This document shows, piece after piece, positions 36,183 to 49,202 of a DNA stretch of 64,000 nucleotides; positions within the stretch are counted from its first letter, which is position 1; every line of letters starts with the position of its first letter. The DNA is from Eulemur rufifrons (taxonomy: Eukaryota > Chordata > Mammalia > Primates > Lemuridae). The position numbers and the translations under genes were made by a program. The DNA lies in assembly GCF_041146395.1 (NCBI RefSeq), contig NC_090989.1, positions 50,184,501-50,248,500 of the forward strand. Direction: 5' to 3'. Under the pieces are notes generated by a model. The model was given only the letters and a program-made list of their open reading frames with translations, did not search any database and was not told the DNA's origin.

Positions 36183-38217
36183 TTTTAGGGTTTCCTCTCC
36201 CCAGTGTATGTTATTGTGTGCTTTGACAAAGCTCAGTTGATTGTAGGTAGAAGGTTTCATATCTGGTTTCTCTGTTCTGTTCATTGGTCTATGTCTCTAT
36301 TTTTATATCAGTACCATGATATTTTGGTTACTATAACCTCATAGTATAGTTTGAAATCTGGGAATATGATGCCTCCAGATTTGTTCTTTATGCTTACAAT
36401 TGCTTTGGCTATTCAGACTCTTTTCTCCAATAGAATGTAGAATTATTTTTTCTAGATCTGTGAAATATGACATTTTGTATTTTGATGGGGATTGTGTTGA
36501 ATCTGTAAATCACTTTGGACAGTACGAACATTTTAACAATGTTAATTCTACCAATCCATGAGCATGAGATGTTTTTCTATTTGTTTGTATCATCTGTAAG
36601 TACTTTCATCACTGTTTCATAGTTCTCAGCATAAAGAACTTTCACCTACTTGGTTAAGTATATTCCTTAGTATTTCATTTTCTTTGTAGCTGTTGTGAAT
36701 GATATCGAGTCTTTGATTTAACTCTCAGCTTGACTGTTATTAGTATATAGAAATGCTACTGATTTGTGTAAGTTGATTTTGTAACCTGAGACTTTGATGA
36801 ATTTAATTATTAATTCTAGGAGTCTTTGGTGGAGTTTTGGGGATTTTCTATATCATCAGTGAAAAAGCAATAGTTTGACCTCATCTTTCCTGATTTCAAT
36901 GCCGTTTATTTCTTTCTTTTGCCTGATTACTCTGGCTAGGACTTCCAGTACTGTGTTGAATTGAAGTGGTAACAGTGGGCACTCTTCTCTTGTTCCAGTT
37001 CTGGGAAAACTGGATAGCCACATGCAGAAGAAAGAAATAGGACTCCTATCTCTTACCATATACAATAATTAATCCCAGACGGCTAAAAGACTTAAATGTA
37101 AGGCATGAACCCATAAAAATTCCAGAAGAAAATGTAGAAAAAGCTCTTCTAGACATTGGCCTAGGCAAAGAATTTATGATCCAAAGGCAAATACAGCAAA
37201 AACAAAAATAAATATATGGGACTTGATTAAGTTAAATAGCTTCTGCACAGTAAAGGAAATAATCAACAGAGTAAAATAGATAAATTACAGAATGGGAAAA
37301 AATACTCACAAACTACACATTTGGTAAAGGCCTAATATCCAGACTCCACAAAAAACACAAACAAATCAGCAAGAAAAAAACAAACAAAAAACCCACTAAA
37401 AAGTAGGCAAAAGATAGGAATAGAAGTTTTTCAAAAGAAGATAGAAAATGACAAATAAAAATGAAAAAATTTTCTTACTATCATGAGGGAAATGCAAATT
37501 AAAAGCACAATGAGATATCACCTTACTCCTGTTGAATGCCCATTATTAAAAAGTAAAAAAAATAATAGATGCAGGGATAAAGGAATGTTTATACACTGTT
37601 GATGGGACTGCAAATTACTACAACCTCTATGGAAAACGTTATGGAGATTCCTCCAGGACATAAATGTGGACTCACCATTTGACCTAGAAATCTTACTACT
37701 AATTATTTTCCCAAAGGAAAATAAATCATTTTATCAAAAAGACATACGCACTCAAATGTTTATTGCAGCACAATTCACAATCATAAGGATGTGGAATCCA
37801 CTTAAGTGCACATAAATTCACAAATAGATTAAGAAAATATGATATATATATGTATACACACATACACACACACCATGGAGTACTACTCAGCCACAAAAAG
37901 GAATACAATAATGTCTTTTGCAGCAATTTGGATGGAACTGGAAACCATTATCTTAAGTGAAGCATCTCAAGAATGGAAAAACAAACACCACGTGTACTCT
38001 CTAATAATTGGGAGCTAATTGATGGACACATACGGGCAAAAAGAGATATAAAGGTCATTGAAAATCAAGAAGGCAGGAGGGGGTAAAATCTACCTAGTGT
38101 GTATAAGGAGCACTATTTGTATGATAGGCACTCTAAAATCCCTGACTTAAGCATTATAAAAGGTATCCATGTAATGAAAACATTTGTACCCCCTTAATAT
38201 TTTGAAATTTAAAAAGA
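36183..38217 (+). mobile_element. L1 insertion with 5' inversion (twin priming)
   Basis: A 5'-truncated L1 in two opposed parts. 36183-37003 is ORF2 on the minus strand (TCAGTTGATTGTAGGTAG, ATGCCTCCAGATTTGTTC, GAAATATGACATTTTG). 37004-38217 is the following ORF2 and 3' UTR on plus (GATAGCCACATGCAGAAG, GGCCTAATATCCAGACTCC, GGAGTACTACTCAGCC, AACATTTGTACCCCCTTAAT). In L1 coordinates the inverted part ends near TGGGGAGAGGAAACCC and the plus part begins only some 15-30 bases later, as twin priming predicts. A 69-residue minus frame crosses the joint and is an artefact. It lies inside an old L1M. Target duplications are not clear. Confidence 0.85.
37842..37875. repeat. TA/CA dinucleotide tract within L1
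   Basis: ATATATATATGTATACACAC with further CACA units. It arises where L1 has a short AT-rich stretch. Confidence 0.85.
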
Positions 38218-41200
38218 AAATTAGACCAATATAAGCTGAGAGCATTTACAGTGAGAAGACTTATGATGTGAAAAATGTTAAAGGTTATTTTTCAGACAGA
38301 AGGAATATGATACCAGACAGAAAATAGTTTGAGCTCCAGACATAGTAGAAAAATAAATATGTTTAATAAAGATATTTTCTTTATTTTTAATCACACATGT
38401 ATACAGTCTAAAAATAATTAATAAAATATATTTAACACTTATTGCATATATAAATGAAATGTATGACAATGCAAATAATGTAGTCAAGGAATTTGAAATA
38501 CTGTAAATTTTTTATAATATACGTAAAGTGGTATCATATTATTGGAAAGTTATTTTTGATACATTAAGTATAGATTGTTAACCCTGGAACAACTGCAAAA
38601 ATTTCTTAAGAGATATACCCATGTAAAAGAAATCATAAAAAAATCACAATAATGCAATAACAGAAAGAAAAAGAGAAAAATTGTACAAAGAAAACTGAGA
38701 CAAATAGAAAGTCAATAGCAAAATAGTTGATTTTAATCCTACTCTGTATATTATTACATTGATTGTAATAAACACAAATGGTAGTTTGTCAAATTAGATT
38801 ATAAAGTCAAAACCACCTAAATGCTGCATATAAGAAATCCACTGAAAATATAAAAACATAGGTTAAAAGTAAGATGATTTTAAAAAGTAAGATATTGGAA
38901 AAATACATAATGCAATCTGTTTTAAAAAAAGGAAAGTGGATATATTCACGTTAAAAAAACCTAGTCAACTTCGTTTAAGAGCAGGATGAGGAACCTTGCT
39001 TGAGAAGGATAAGAAGGAATAATATTTAATAATAAAGGAGACAATCCACAAAGAAGACACAAAAATCCTGTATATGAGTGAATGAATGAACAAATGAGTC
39101 AATAAAAATATCTTCAAAATGCATAATGTAAAACAAATAGAATTGAGGGAATAAATAGAGAAATCTACAGATATAGCAATACCTCTCTTCCACTAGTAGT
39201 TTTTAGAACAAATCAACAGAAAATCAGCAAGTATTTAGAAGACCTAAACAACACTATAACCAATTTGATCAAAAAATTTACTCTAAATAAACTAACAGTA
39301 GAGATAAAATAAAATAATATAAAAACATTCACTCAGAAAGAATGTAGTAAAAACTAAAAAGAACAGATAGAGCAAACAGGAAATGAATTGACATAATATT
39401 TTTAAATATTAATGTAACTATATTAGTAACTTCATTAATTGTTCTGAAAACTTGAAATAAAAGATAGCATTAATCAGATTAGTTTACCTTTAAAGCAAGC
39501 CCTTCTATAAGCTGTCTATATGAAACTCACTTTAAATGTTATAATATAGATAGATTAAAAGTAAAAGGATAGAAAATAATATACAGTTGAAAACTTTAAA
39601 AAATAAGAGTTATTTTATTAATAAACTTCAGAATAAGGAATATTGTCAGAGATATAAAGAGAAACTACAGAGTGAGAAAGGAGTCAGTTCATCAAGAAAA
39701 CGTAGCAGCCCTTACTATGCATGTATTTAATAGTCTTCAAAATGCATAAAGCAAGAACTTATAGGACTGACAGGAGATATATACAAATGTGTTATTAGAT
39801 ATTAACACTTTCCTCTCAATATATGGTACAAAAGGTAGACAAAAAAAAAAAAAAACATGAGAAAATGAAAGATTTAACAATACTACCAAACAATCTAATC
39901 AAATTGATGTTTATATAACACTTCAACAAGGAAAAGAAAAATAGACATTTTTTTGCAAGTGCATATGAAGCTTTTACAAAGATAGAACATTTTCTGGACC
40001 AAAAATTTTAAAATCCTCAACCAGTGTAAAAAAAATTGAAATCATACAAAGTATATTCTCTAACATCATAATCAAACTCAAAGCCAATAACAGAAGATAC
40101 CTAAAAAATCCTCAGATATTTAGAAGTTAATAAAAAATTCCTAGAAATGAGTCAAAAACAGAGTAACAAGGAAATATTAAAATATATAAATGAAATAAAA
40201 AGAAAAATAACATTTTGAATTTGTGTAAAGCAACTAAAGCAGAGCTTAGGGGAAATTTTGTAGTATTAATGATACAGAGGAAAAATTAAACACAAAGCAA
40301 ATATATAGATGGGAATAACAAAGATAATATAATAAATCAATAAAATTGAAAATAGTTAATAGAGAAATCAATTAATACAAAATCTGGTTCTTTGTAATGA
40401 TCAATAAAATTGATAAAGCATTAGAGACTGCTCAACAACAACAAAAGAGTAGACACAACTTACTGATATTAGGAATGAAAGAAGGAATATAACAATAAAT
40501 TATAAATACCTTAAAAATATTATAGAAAGAATACAATAAGCAATTTTATGTCAACAAAATTGAGAAGTTAGATGAAATTGAAATAACTCCTTTAAAGACA
40601 AAAAAAAAAAAAACTGTGCCAAAAAGCTCATTCAAGAAGTAATAAGAATTGTGAATAGTCATACACCAATTAAAGAAATTAAATTTGTATTCAAAAGCTT
40701 TCCCAGAATTAAAACACCAGAGCTGAATAACTTCACTGACAGATTCTTCCAAACATTAAGGAAGAAATACTACCCTGTCTACACAAACTCTTCCAGAAAA
40801 TCAGAAAAGTAGGGAGTACTTCACAATTCTTTATTAGACCAACATTACTTTGACACTAAAACCAGATCAAGACATTATAAGGAAATACAACTACAAATCA
40901 ATATTCTTCATGAACATGGGCACAAATCCTTAACAAAATATTAGTAAATGGAATCTAGCATCTAGCAATAGATAAAAAGAATAATATATCAAGACCAAAT
41001 TGGGTTTATGCCAAAAATGCAATTTTAGATCAACATTAAAATATCAATCTAAATATCCATCAAATCAATACTCTAGAAAGAAAAAACCATAAGATCACCT
41101 TAAAAGATGCAACCAAAAAAAAAAAGAAAATGGCAAAATTTAACACTCATTTATGATTGTAACTCCCAGAAAACTGGGAAAAGAAGGGAAGACTAAATGC

Positions 41201-41235
41201 TTTTTCCCTAAGACTGGGAACACTATTGTATTGGA
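38218..41235 (+). repeat. L1M LINE, segment B (ORF1 end, ORF2 to reverse transcriptase)
   Basis: It resumes segment A: AAAAATGTTAAAGGTTATTT, AGAAGGAATATGATACC and CATGTATACAGTC are the ORF1-ORF2 spacer. Endonuclease and reverse-transcriptase sequence follows: AACAGAAAATCAGCAAG, AGACCTAAACAACACTATAAC (trimmed), AAATCTGGTTCTTTGTAATG, TCAATAAAATTGATAAAGC, ACCAAATTGGGTTTATGCC and AAAAACTGGGAAAAG-like sequence at 41168. The frame is destroyed. It stops at about 41235 within the reverse transcriptase, so the 3' half is missing. Confidence 0.8.
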
Positions 41236-41249
41236 AATGAGCTAGACTA

Positions 41250-42150
41250 GAAATTCATAACTAATTTATTACACTAACATTTCTTGACCTCTTGTTAATT
41301 GCTGTCCCCTTAAGAAACTCAAAGTTTAGAACAGAACATAAACAAACAATTACAATAAAGTGTAATAAATGCAACAACAGAAGTCTGTACAAGTCTGTAC
41401 AGACATATAGCATCAATGCCTAACTAATTCTCCTGGACTACGGCAGGCTTGCAGGACACATCCAGACGGATGATTATTGAGCATTTACATGAGTTTGCCA
41501 GGAGGACAAATGGTGAGTACGATATTCCAAGCAGGGGGAATAGCATGTGCAAAGACAGGAGATTACAAACAGCATAATCTGTGTTATCTGACACACTATA
41601 AAGTATGATTAGAGGAGTAGCAAGAGGTATGAAAGGGATCAGATCAAATAGGGCCTATTTTATACCAAGCAGTTTAGATTCTGTAACGTAGGCATTTAGG
41701 AGAGAATGAAGTACCTTAAGTGGAAGAGAAACATGATCAGATAAACACATTTTAATGATTACTTTTGCATTAGCATGGAGGCTGGCTAGAATAACGGAAA
41801 TCTAAAAATAGATTGTTTAGGTAACATTTAACAGTCTCATCGTAAGTTGATGAAGGCCTGAAAAGTTTGTAAAAGTGGCAATGGGATGGAGAGGAGAGAC
41901 AAATCTTAAGACTATTCAGGGAGAGTAAGATTTGATTACTATTTAGATGTAGACATTGAGTATTGATAGATTTCTGGAATGGCTCCTAGGTTTTGACATA
42001 AGATACTAGATGATTAGTGTAGTGATTCACCATCCAATTCAGACTATACGAAAAGAACACATCTGGGTGGGAAGATAATGAATTCAAGCTTAGAAATTTG
42101 AGTGTAGAATGACCATAGAAAATACAGGTAGAAATGAAAATAGGCAGAGA
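41250..42150 (-). repeat. L2 LINE, antisense
   Basis: In antisense L2 order: AAACAAACAATTACAATAAAG, ATTCCAAGCAGGGGGAATAG, CATGTGCAAAGACAGGAG, GATCAGATCAAATAGGGCC, AGTTTAGATTCTGTAACG, GAGAAACATGATCAGATAAAC (trimmed), GGAATGGCTCCTAGGTTTTG. A 9-bp repeat (AAGTCTGTACAAGTCTGTAC, about 41382) is a local duplication. It is non-coding. Confidence 0.75.
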
Positions 42151-42259
42151 GTAGTTGAGATTCCGTAAAGCATATGGGAGTCCTACCTAATCAATGGCAT
42201 TCTCTGGTTTGTATTGTCTATGAAAGCATGTTCTCTATGAGCATCTGCTTAAGAATATC

Positions 42260-42505
42260 ACTGGTTAAAAGCACAGACTCTAAATCTCAACTGCTAGGAA
42301 TCCTATTCTTGCTCTGCTCCTTTTTAGTTCTGTGAAATAGAGCAATTATTTAACCCTTCTGTGCCTTGGTTTATTAATCTGTAAAATGGAGATATTAATG
42401 GTATATATTTAATAGTGATATTATGAGAATTTAATGAGTTAGATTAGCACTGTACTGATAACAAAGCTTAACACAGAGTGAGGATAATATATTTACTAAA
42501 TGTGA
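42260..42505 (+). repeat. MIR SINE, nearly full length
   Basis: AAAAGCACAGACTCTAAATC, GTTCTGTGAAATAGAGCAA, TCTGTGCCTTGGTTTATTAATC (trimmed), TGTAAAATGGAGATATTAATG, GAGAATTTAATGAGTTAG and AACACAGAGTGAGGATAAT are in full MIR order. Confidence 0.9.
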
Positions 42506-42509
42506 TGAA

Positions 42510-44520
42510 TAAGGTCTGAAAACAGAAGCCATTCATATTAACATAAGTTTATTGTGACTTGGTATAGAGACATAAATATTAAACTACCTTGTATTTTAAT
42601 TCTATACAATAAAGGCAAACAGAGATTTTGTTTTTGTAAAAAAAAATATTTTGTTAAAAGTTGATAAAGCATTTGCGTTAGTTGCTTCCAAAGAAGCGAG
42701 GTACAGGGCTTTACCTTTATTGATTTATTTTTGTTTATTGCAATGTGGTTTATAGGAGACACAAATCTTAAGGTCTGATCTGGAAATTTAGAATTGGGTA
42801 AGTAGTTTATGAGATTTTAAAGGAGGCCCTCAAATCTGAAAAGTACTTTTTCTCATAATTTAAGCTTAGTCTAACATTTACCAATAGGGCATGGGGAAAA
42901 ATAATCTTGTTTTAGGCCAATAACATTTTGATCGGAAGAATATAATTTTCAACTCAGTGAAAGTGCACCAGGGTTTTTTTCTAGAAAAATGAATGTTTCA
43001 CAGGTTTACTCTATTGTAAACCCAAAAGAATGGTTCATGAACCTTTCTTTCTGTCAAGACGCCTTTTCATCATCTTACTAAAGTTCAATGATTTCTTCCA
43101 GAATCCTTCTGAACTCTTCAATTCTTGTCACCTCATTAATTGCTCAATTCTGCTTCTTGCCCACCAGCCTATCGGTTTCGCATTTCACTTCTTAGCCTTC
43201 CATCTGCATCAGGGGTTTAACATCTGACTTTCCTGGAGCCATCACACAAACTTGGGAAATCATGGAAAATATGTACTTTTGAAATAACTGTACTATAAAT
43301 TCTGAAATTATAAAGATAAGTCTGAAAAGATGGCATAATTCCAAAACTGAAACTAATTTTATCCGAATTAATGGCATTTTTTGAAGAAATAATCATGTAA
43401 CTATTTAACTTTTTGCCTCAATTCATATCTAGAATATTATTTAAATTTAGCTAGAAGTGATTAAGCCCAAGGAAACATCCTCTTGGTTCTTGAAGAAGGA
43501 AAGAGAAGTAGCAATCAGGAAATAAAGAAAAAAAGTTAGTCTTTTCAATACAGTCTCAATTATCTGGTGGTCTTACCTTTACATAAAATTAATTTTCTTA
43601 AAATAGTTCATATTTTATTACAGAGTAATTTAGTGATTTGGCAACCCATTCCTCACTAACTCTCAATATAATATACAATAATAGATACAATGAGCAAAAT
43701 GTCATTTTAAAAACAATCCTATTGTAAATGAGTGCAGTGATGACATCTTTGCCAGATACTGGCTACACAGAGAGCCCCAACATTAAGACATAGAGTGATT
43801 AAAAACCTCAACTCTCCCACATTGGAAATTTACAATAGAATTAATGTTACTTACATTAATGAATAAATTTGTTTCCATTATAAAAAGTTAGCAGGCTTTT
43901 GGGGAATAATTTTCTTGGCACAGGTCTTTTTCAAAAAACTGTCTATAGGAGCATAAAATCATGCCATCATTTTTTTTTTGTTTTTTTTTTTTTAATCAAT
44001 TTTCCTGTAGCAGGCAGAAGCATTCAAAATCAGTTCATTTGTTCAGATGGTGAGGACTATCTAAAGGGACTTAGACCTCTCCTGCAATCACCTGCACCTG
44101 CAAAATTTATTCTGGAGCTCAGCACACACCTGTGAGCCTTCATCCATCCACACCAGAAAGACTGCTTAACACCAGAACAGGGGGATTATAAACCACTGTT
44201 TATCATGGGATTTTCAGTCATGTTTCCCTGGCACACATGAGTGAAGTATCCACCCACGCTTTCATCGTTTAAGGATTCTGATCACCTAGTTCCAATACCT
44301 TCTCTACCCTTTCCTCCATAACTGCTTAAGTCCTGAGCTCTGTCCTTAAACACTGTTTCAGTTTAAGCTGTCCTGCCCAACTTAGACTTCCTGACACTAA
44401 CCTCAGCTTTCACTCATGACATGATGACATTGTGGATTCTATCCTTGGATATTTAGTTTAAAAATCTGGCAAGTAAATTTATTTAAAAAAATAAAAATTA
44501 TTTACCATAGGAGGTATACT
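42510..44520. other. Unassigned sequence with T tracts
   Basis: AT-rich, no gene recognised. An interrupted T run lies at 43971-43993. Chance frames reach 78 residues. Confidence 0.45.
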
Positions 44521-44524
44521 TGAT

Positions 44525-44625
44525 GATAGTAATTTATAAAGCTTTTTTATATACATTGTTTAATTTGATCATTATAACCACCCAACAAGGTCGTCAGTCT
44601 GTGTTTTAGCAACTTCATTTATCTT
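44525..44625 (-). repeat. Possible MIR fragment, antisense
   Basis: TACATTGTTTAATTTGATC and ATTATAACCACCCAACAAGG resemble the antisense middle of MIR. The rest is lost. Confidence 0.4.
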
Positions 44626-45200
44626 CCTCTCCCTAGCTTCCAGAGATGAATCCATTTACCCCTCTTGGCCCCATTTATAGAGCAAGGCAGAATTGAGTTC
44701 CTAAGCCAGTCAATAGCAATAGGAAGTATGAATAGTTTGCTGGAAGGAATTTAGTTCTGTATCTTAGACTCAGTGATTCAGCCAAGATATCAGGGTTTCC
44801 TAGTGCCTCAAGACTCATTTGTACAAAAGTAGAGTTTTTTGTCTGAGGAAAGCCCAGGATAGCCTTGTCCCTACAAAGCTGTAGCCAAGAGTCAGCTCTT
44901 TCATAAATGCATGCATGTGATTAGATTCCCATGTATTACTTCTGCCTGTTTAATTGGCTCTGTATTTGATGGCTCCAGAATTGTGGTCCTGTCTTATACT
45001 CAAGACACTGACACATCAGCTACTTCCTCCTGTCAGATCTTCCTTCAGGAGATGACTCCTTTTCATGATATGTTTCCTTTATGTGCTCCCCAATGAGGTC
45101 CCTGCAGAATGAAATTTCTTGCTCACTTAACAACAGTCCCTAGGAAGTACATCTAAATACATTGTAATAATAGTAAGAATAATAACAATAAACAGGTTTT
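44626..45200. other. Unassigned sequence
   Basis: Moderate complexity with no recognised family. A 61-residue frame at 44911 is chance. Confidence 0.4.
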
Positions 45201-45204
45201 AAGT

Positions 45205-45420
45205 GTTTACTGTTCACCAAGCACAGTTGTATGTTGTTTATGTATAGTAATTATTTAATTTTCAAAATAATAACTCTATGAAATAGAAACTGTTATTCCT
45301 TTCATTTTACAGATGAGGAAATCAAAGTACAGAAGAGCTTAATCAATTAGTCAGGAAATAGTGAGCTAGAGTTCATTTCCAAAGTTTTTTTGCTTTTAGA
45401 GTCCATGTTCTTATCTAAGA
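45205..45420 (-). repeat. MIR SINE, antisense
   Basis: TTCACCAAGCACAGTTGTATG (trimmed), ACTCTATGAAATAGAAACTG, TTTTACAGATGAGGAAATC and TAGAGTCCATGTTCTTATC follow antisense MIR order well. Confidence 0.9.
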
Positions 45421-45639
45421 AGATTCATTGAACTCTCCTTGGGCATGGACTTTGAATATGGTAACTTGAACCACTGGCTTTCCATCACAGTAGAGGGTAC
45501 TAGTACCAGTGTCCATACCTCAGTACCATCCTATGCCCAAGTCCTGAGCTTCTCACTCTCCCTCTTTGGTAGATTGCTTTAAAATATGGTTATAATATCT
45601 TTCATCTTGTATAACATCTGCAAGCAGACTTTGCCACCA

Positions 45640-45780
45640 CTTTCGTCAAGTTGTGAGACTGACTACTTTTTCCCCTTGAATGAGGGCTAGCTTTGTGACT
45701 TGCTTTGTCCAATAAGATGTGGCAGAAGGGACACTGTGGGACTTTCAACATTAAACTTAAACAGTTTTATAGCTAAATAC
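45640..45780 (+). repeat. MaLR-like LTR fragment
   Basis: GGGCTAGCTTTGTGACTTGC, TTTGTCCAATAAGATGTGGC and AGAAGGGACACTGTGGGAC match the internal part of an MLT1-type LTR. Its ends are not recognisable. Confidence 0.5.
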
Positions 45781-46620
45781 AACATGAATAATCCAGGTGA
45801 GACCAGTAGAAAACTCGCTGTGTATACTCACACAATTAATAAGAAATAAGATGTGTTGTAAGACAAATTTTGGCATGGTTTTCTATGTAGCACATGACCA
45901 GTCTTGACGTGCCTGAATTCCAGTTGACCTCATACTTGAGCTGAACAGATATGAATTTTAGAAAATATGAAACAGAAGCTGAGAGAGATTTAGGGAATTT
46001 TTTCAAGGTATATTAATGAGATACAAAGCATAGCCTCTAATTGTTGACTTCTAAATTTTAAGTGCCATAAACTCTTAAATCCCCTGACTTCTTCCCAAAC
46101 CAACATACCATATTCCATCATTCTGTGTTAAAGAGATTAAAAAAAAAAAAAAGTCTAGCATTCATGATCTCCAACCAGCTTATAGTTAGACCAGAGCATT
46201 TTACCGGAGATGTTTCCCAGATATAAGCCCTTCCTGGAACGCCCAGTGCAGTGGCTGACACCATTAATCTTATAACTCGCTAAGAAGTGAATGCTTTTTG
46301 ATGAAAAACAGGAAGATACATTTCCCATTGACAGCCACTCTTAAAATAGGGGATTTAGCCAACATTTTTTACTCTTACATTCTCTTAAGTCCTCAATTAT
46401 TCAAAAGAACAGGTGAACCTATTTTGAATGAGTTCATGAGAATTTGAGGCCAACTAATTGGTTATTTTTGCCCTTGTCTGCCACCTAATTTACTTGATAG
46501 TTCACAACTATCAAGCCTTCAATATCTTTGAAAGTCCACAGAAAAATAACAATTTCGTCTTTAGCACAGAATTAATTTTAAAGTAAAATTCTGAGAAGAA
46601 TGTGTATTCTGGCTATTCGA
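45781..46620. other. Unassigned sequence
   Basis: AT-rich. An A run lies at 46139-46152. A CCCAGTGCAGTGGCTGACACC phrase (trimmed) near 46240 resembles an Alu start but does not continue. Confidence 0.4.
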
Positions 46621-46621
46621 G

Positions 46622-46800
46622 GGTCTTTTTATTTTAATTTTTATTTTTGTTAAATACATGGTCTCTCTCTGTTGCCCAGGCTAAAGTGCAACGGCTTGAT
46701 CATAGTTCACTGCAGCCTTGAACTCCTGGGCTCAAGCAACCTTCTTCTCTCAGCCTCCAGAGCAGCTGGGACTACAGGCACTCACCACTATCTTTGGCTG
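46622..46800 (-). repeat. Old Alu monomer (FLAM-like), antisense
   Basis: A T/A-rich start, then CTCTCTGTTGCCCAGGCTAA (near 46663), GATCATAGTTCACTGCAGCC, TTGAACTCCTGGGCTCAAGC and AGCAGCTGGGACTACAGGC, ending after about 150 bp without a second monomer. This is the size and content of a 7SL-derived free left monomer or an early truncated Alu. Confidence 0.8.
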
Positions 46801-47875
46801 TCTCTGATTTTTAAAAGCAAAAATCCTGTGAGGAATAGAGGCTAATTAAATTAGTATCATCAAATGAATAACATTAATAAAACTAGGAGACTTACTATGT
46901 AACCGTGCAAATCTGAAAGAAATAACTAAATTTCTTTAAGTGCTTGTAGAAGTTTGGATTCTGTGCTATAAGATTACATTCTAAAATGCTCTTATTTTCT
47001 AAGAAAACAATATAGAAAAAAGAGCAATATTATATAGTCTTCATTATTTTTTCTATATTAACTTTCCTCTTTCTGTCATAATTCATAAACTTTATTCCAA
47101 TCAACAGCAGTCATTTATCCTAAATATTCTTGAATAATTCCAATTTCATATAATTTTATCTCTTTCTGTAAATTAAATTCGTTAAATATAAAACCAAATG
47201 TGATGTAGATTTTCTACCTTTGCAACAAGTTTCATGTTTTTTTTAAATAGTAATAAGAAATATTGTAGGCCAGGTGATATAATGATATTTTTTTATTTAA
47301 AAAATGTTGATTGGAATAATGAATATATTATAAGAATTAAGTAAGAATAAAATTATTCCTCTATCCAGGAATATATTTTTGGATGCAACATTATGACAGA
47401 GCCATGAAGAATATGCTGCCAAAAAGAAATTTCATATGAATTATTTCCCTATTTAATCAATAACATTGTCATGCTTCCTCTCTCTTATTGACTTACATTA
47501 AATAGAAAAGCCACTCCAACAGATCATGTCAAATATTAGAAATTTTAAAAATTACATGTTCAAATATGGTCATAATGATGAAGTTACAAAAAATGATCCA
47601 TACATTTTAAGTAATATAATATAAACTAATCAAGATAAAAATGCACATTTCACGTGAGCATCTCTAATGCAACCTTGAATAAGTCATTTGTCTATCTGTA
47701 ACTCAGTCCCTGAGCCTAACGTTTCTGCTCAAAAGTACTTTCTTTTAAATTGCCCTGTGCTCATGTGCACTTGCTGTGTGCAATATAAATCGTTCCTCTC
47801 TGGATCATAATGCAAGTAATAGGTGTTCTATATATATACAGGCTTATAGCAAAGCATAAATAAAATTGTGATCAT
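46801..47875. other. Unassigned AT-rich sequence
   Basis: No repeat recognised. A/T-rich, with weak L1-like texture only. Confidence 0.45.
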
Positions 47876-47879
47876 GAAA

Positions 47880-49190
47880 GGGCTGTGTACACTGTAGAGA
47901 GCTTTAAGAGTAGTTTATTAATCTATTTAACTTATTTAGAACCCAATAATAGCAGCATCATTTAGACATTTCTCATTCATTACTAAGTTAAATGTAAGCC
48001 CCACTGTTGGTCATTTTTGCACAGCTCCTCACTCTCCCAGATGGAAGCACCACAGTTAAGAGTAGGGTCTAATTTTAACAAGTTATGAGGCAGGTAATTT
48101 TTGTCTTTCTGCACTTTGCACTTTCAGGATGGCTCCCCCCTACAATCCTCATCATGCTGACACCCATTTCATGCCCTTTTTTTTACGGATCGAGTGTCTA
48201 ATTGGCTTTCAACTGGAGGATTAGCAGATACCGCCTAATATTTTCTAAGATAACTTGCAATTTAATAGCCACACTTTTAAATACTAAAAATCATTCACAC
48301 TGAAGGAGTGGATCTGTAACAGCAAAAATGACAGGCTCTTGGGACTTATTTTGGTACAATGAGTCCCACCTGAAATTCCATCATCTTCTAAAACATAGAT
48401 AATATCCCGTTCTGCTTTCTCTTGAGGTTGGTTCTGACAAGGCTTCATTTAATGCCTCTTCCTGCTGTCGAGGTTCTTACATAAGAAGCTTTTCTCCTTT
48501 TTCATTACTAGGATCAGAGACAATTAAACATTGGAGCAAGCTCACACACAACTTCACAAATATAAATACATTTTAGAAGCATGCGAAGCGATGAAAAGCT
48601 GAGCAACTTTGTCAAAGCTTTGTGACCCTGAAGAAATGAGCACTCAAGTTGAAGTTTCTTTCACTTAGTATGTGTTTCATACTTGCCACATATCAATTAC
48701 TTCCCTATTAAAGAAAGCCTGTGTGGGCAGTCGGCAAAATGTGATGAGTCTGTGTGACAGTTAATGATTCAGTACTCAAATAAGGCTTAGCTTCGGCAAG
48801 GTCTTTGAGGTTCACATCTGATCACACCCACAAGAGCAGATGGCACGTCAGCAGCCGGCAGGGCGTCCGCACTGTGGGATTAGTGTGGCATCTCTGTACA
48901 TGTTCAGGAACGGGGATTAAAAACTTCCAGGTTGGCAGCTGCTTTCCCCACTCCTGCACTTTAAATGTCATATAACTTCATCCCGGCTAAACATAACAGA
49001 TGATGTTTCCATTCTCCCTGGATTTCACCTTGCAATATCATTGCGAGAAGTGTGGAAACAATCAGGATATCCTGCTTTTCAACATCAGCCTGATCTAGAG
49101 CTAGGAGAAATATAAAAATATCTCGGAGCCAAAATATTCCAAAAGAGAAATTAGACAGCTCTCTTTGGGGTTATTCTTTGGAAGTTCTCT
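47880..49190. promoter_or_regulatory. Candidate conserved non-coding / enhancer-like block
   Basis: This stretch lacks any repeat I know and has balanced composition and clustered CpGs (48583-48592, 48790, 48846-48870) in an otherwise AT-rich, CpG-poor window. It includes words of the kind bound by developmental factors: TAATTGG (48199), TGACAG (48329), ACAATGAG (48357) and a CACGTCAGC (48844). There is no long open frame and no promoter-like CpG island. Function is inferred only from texture; conservation was not tested. Confidence 0.35.
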
Positions 49191-49202
49191 TTATGTATTC
49201 TC

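Noticed and set aside
36856..37065. 69-residue minus frame with reverse-transcriptase-like end
   Set aside because: It crosses the inversion joint of an L1, so it is a chimera of two orientations.
46237..46272. Possible Alu 5' stub (CCCAGTGCAGTGGCTGACACC, trimmed)
   Set aside because: The match stops after about 35 bases and has no tail or second landmark.
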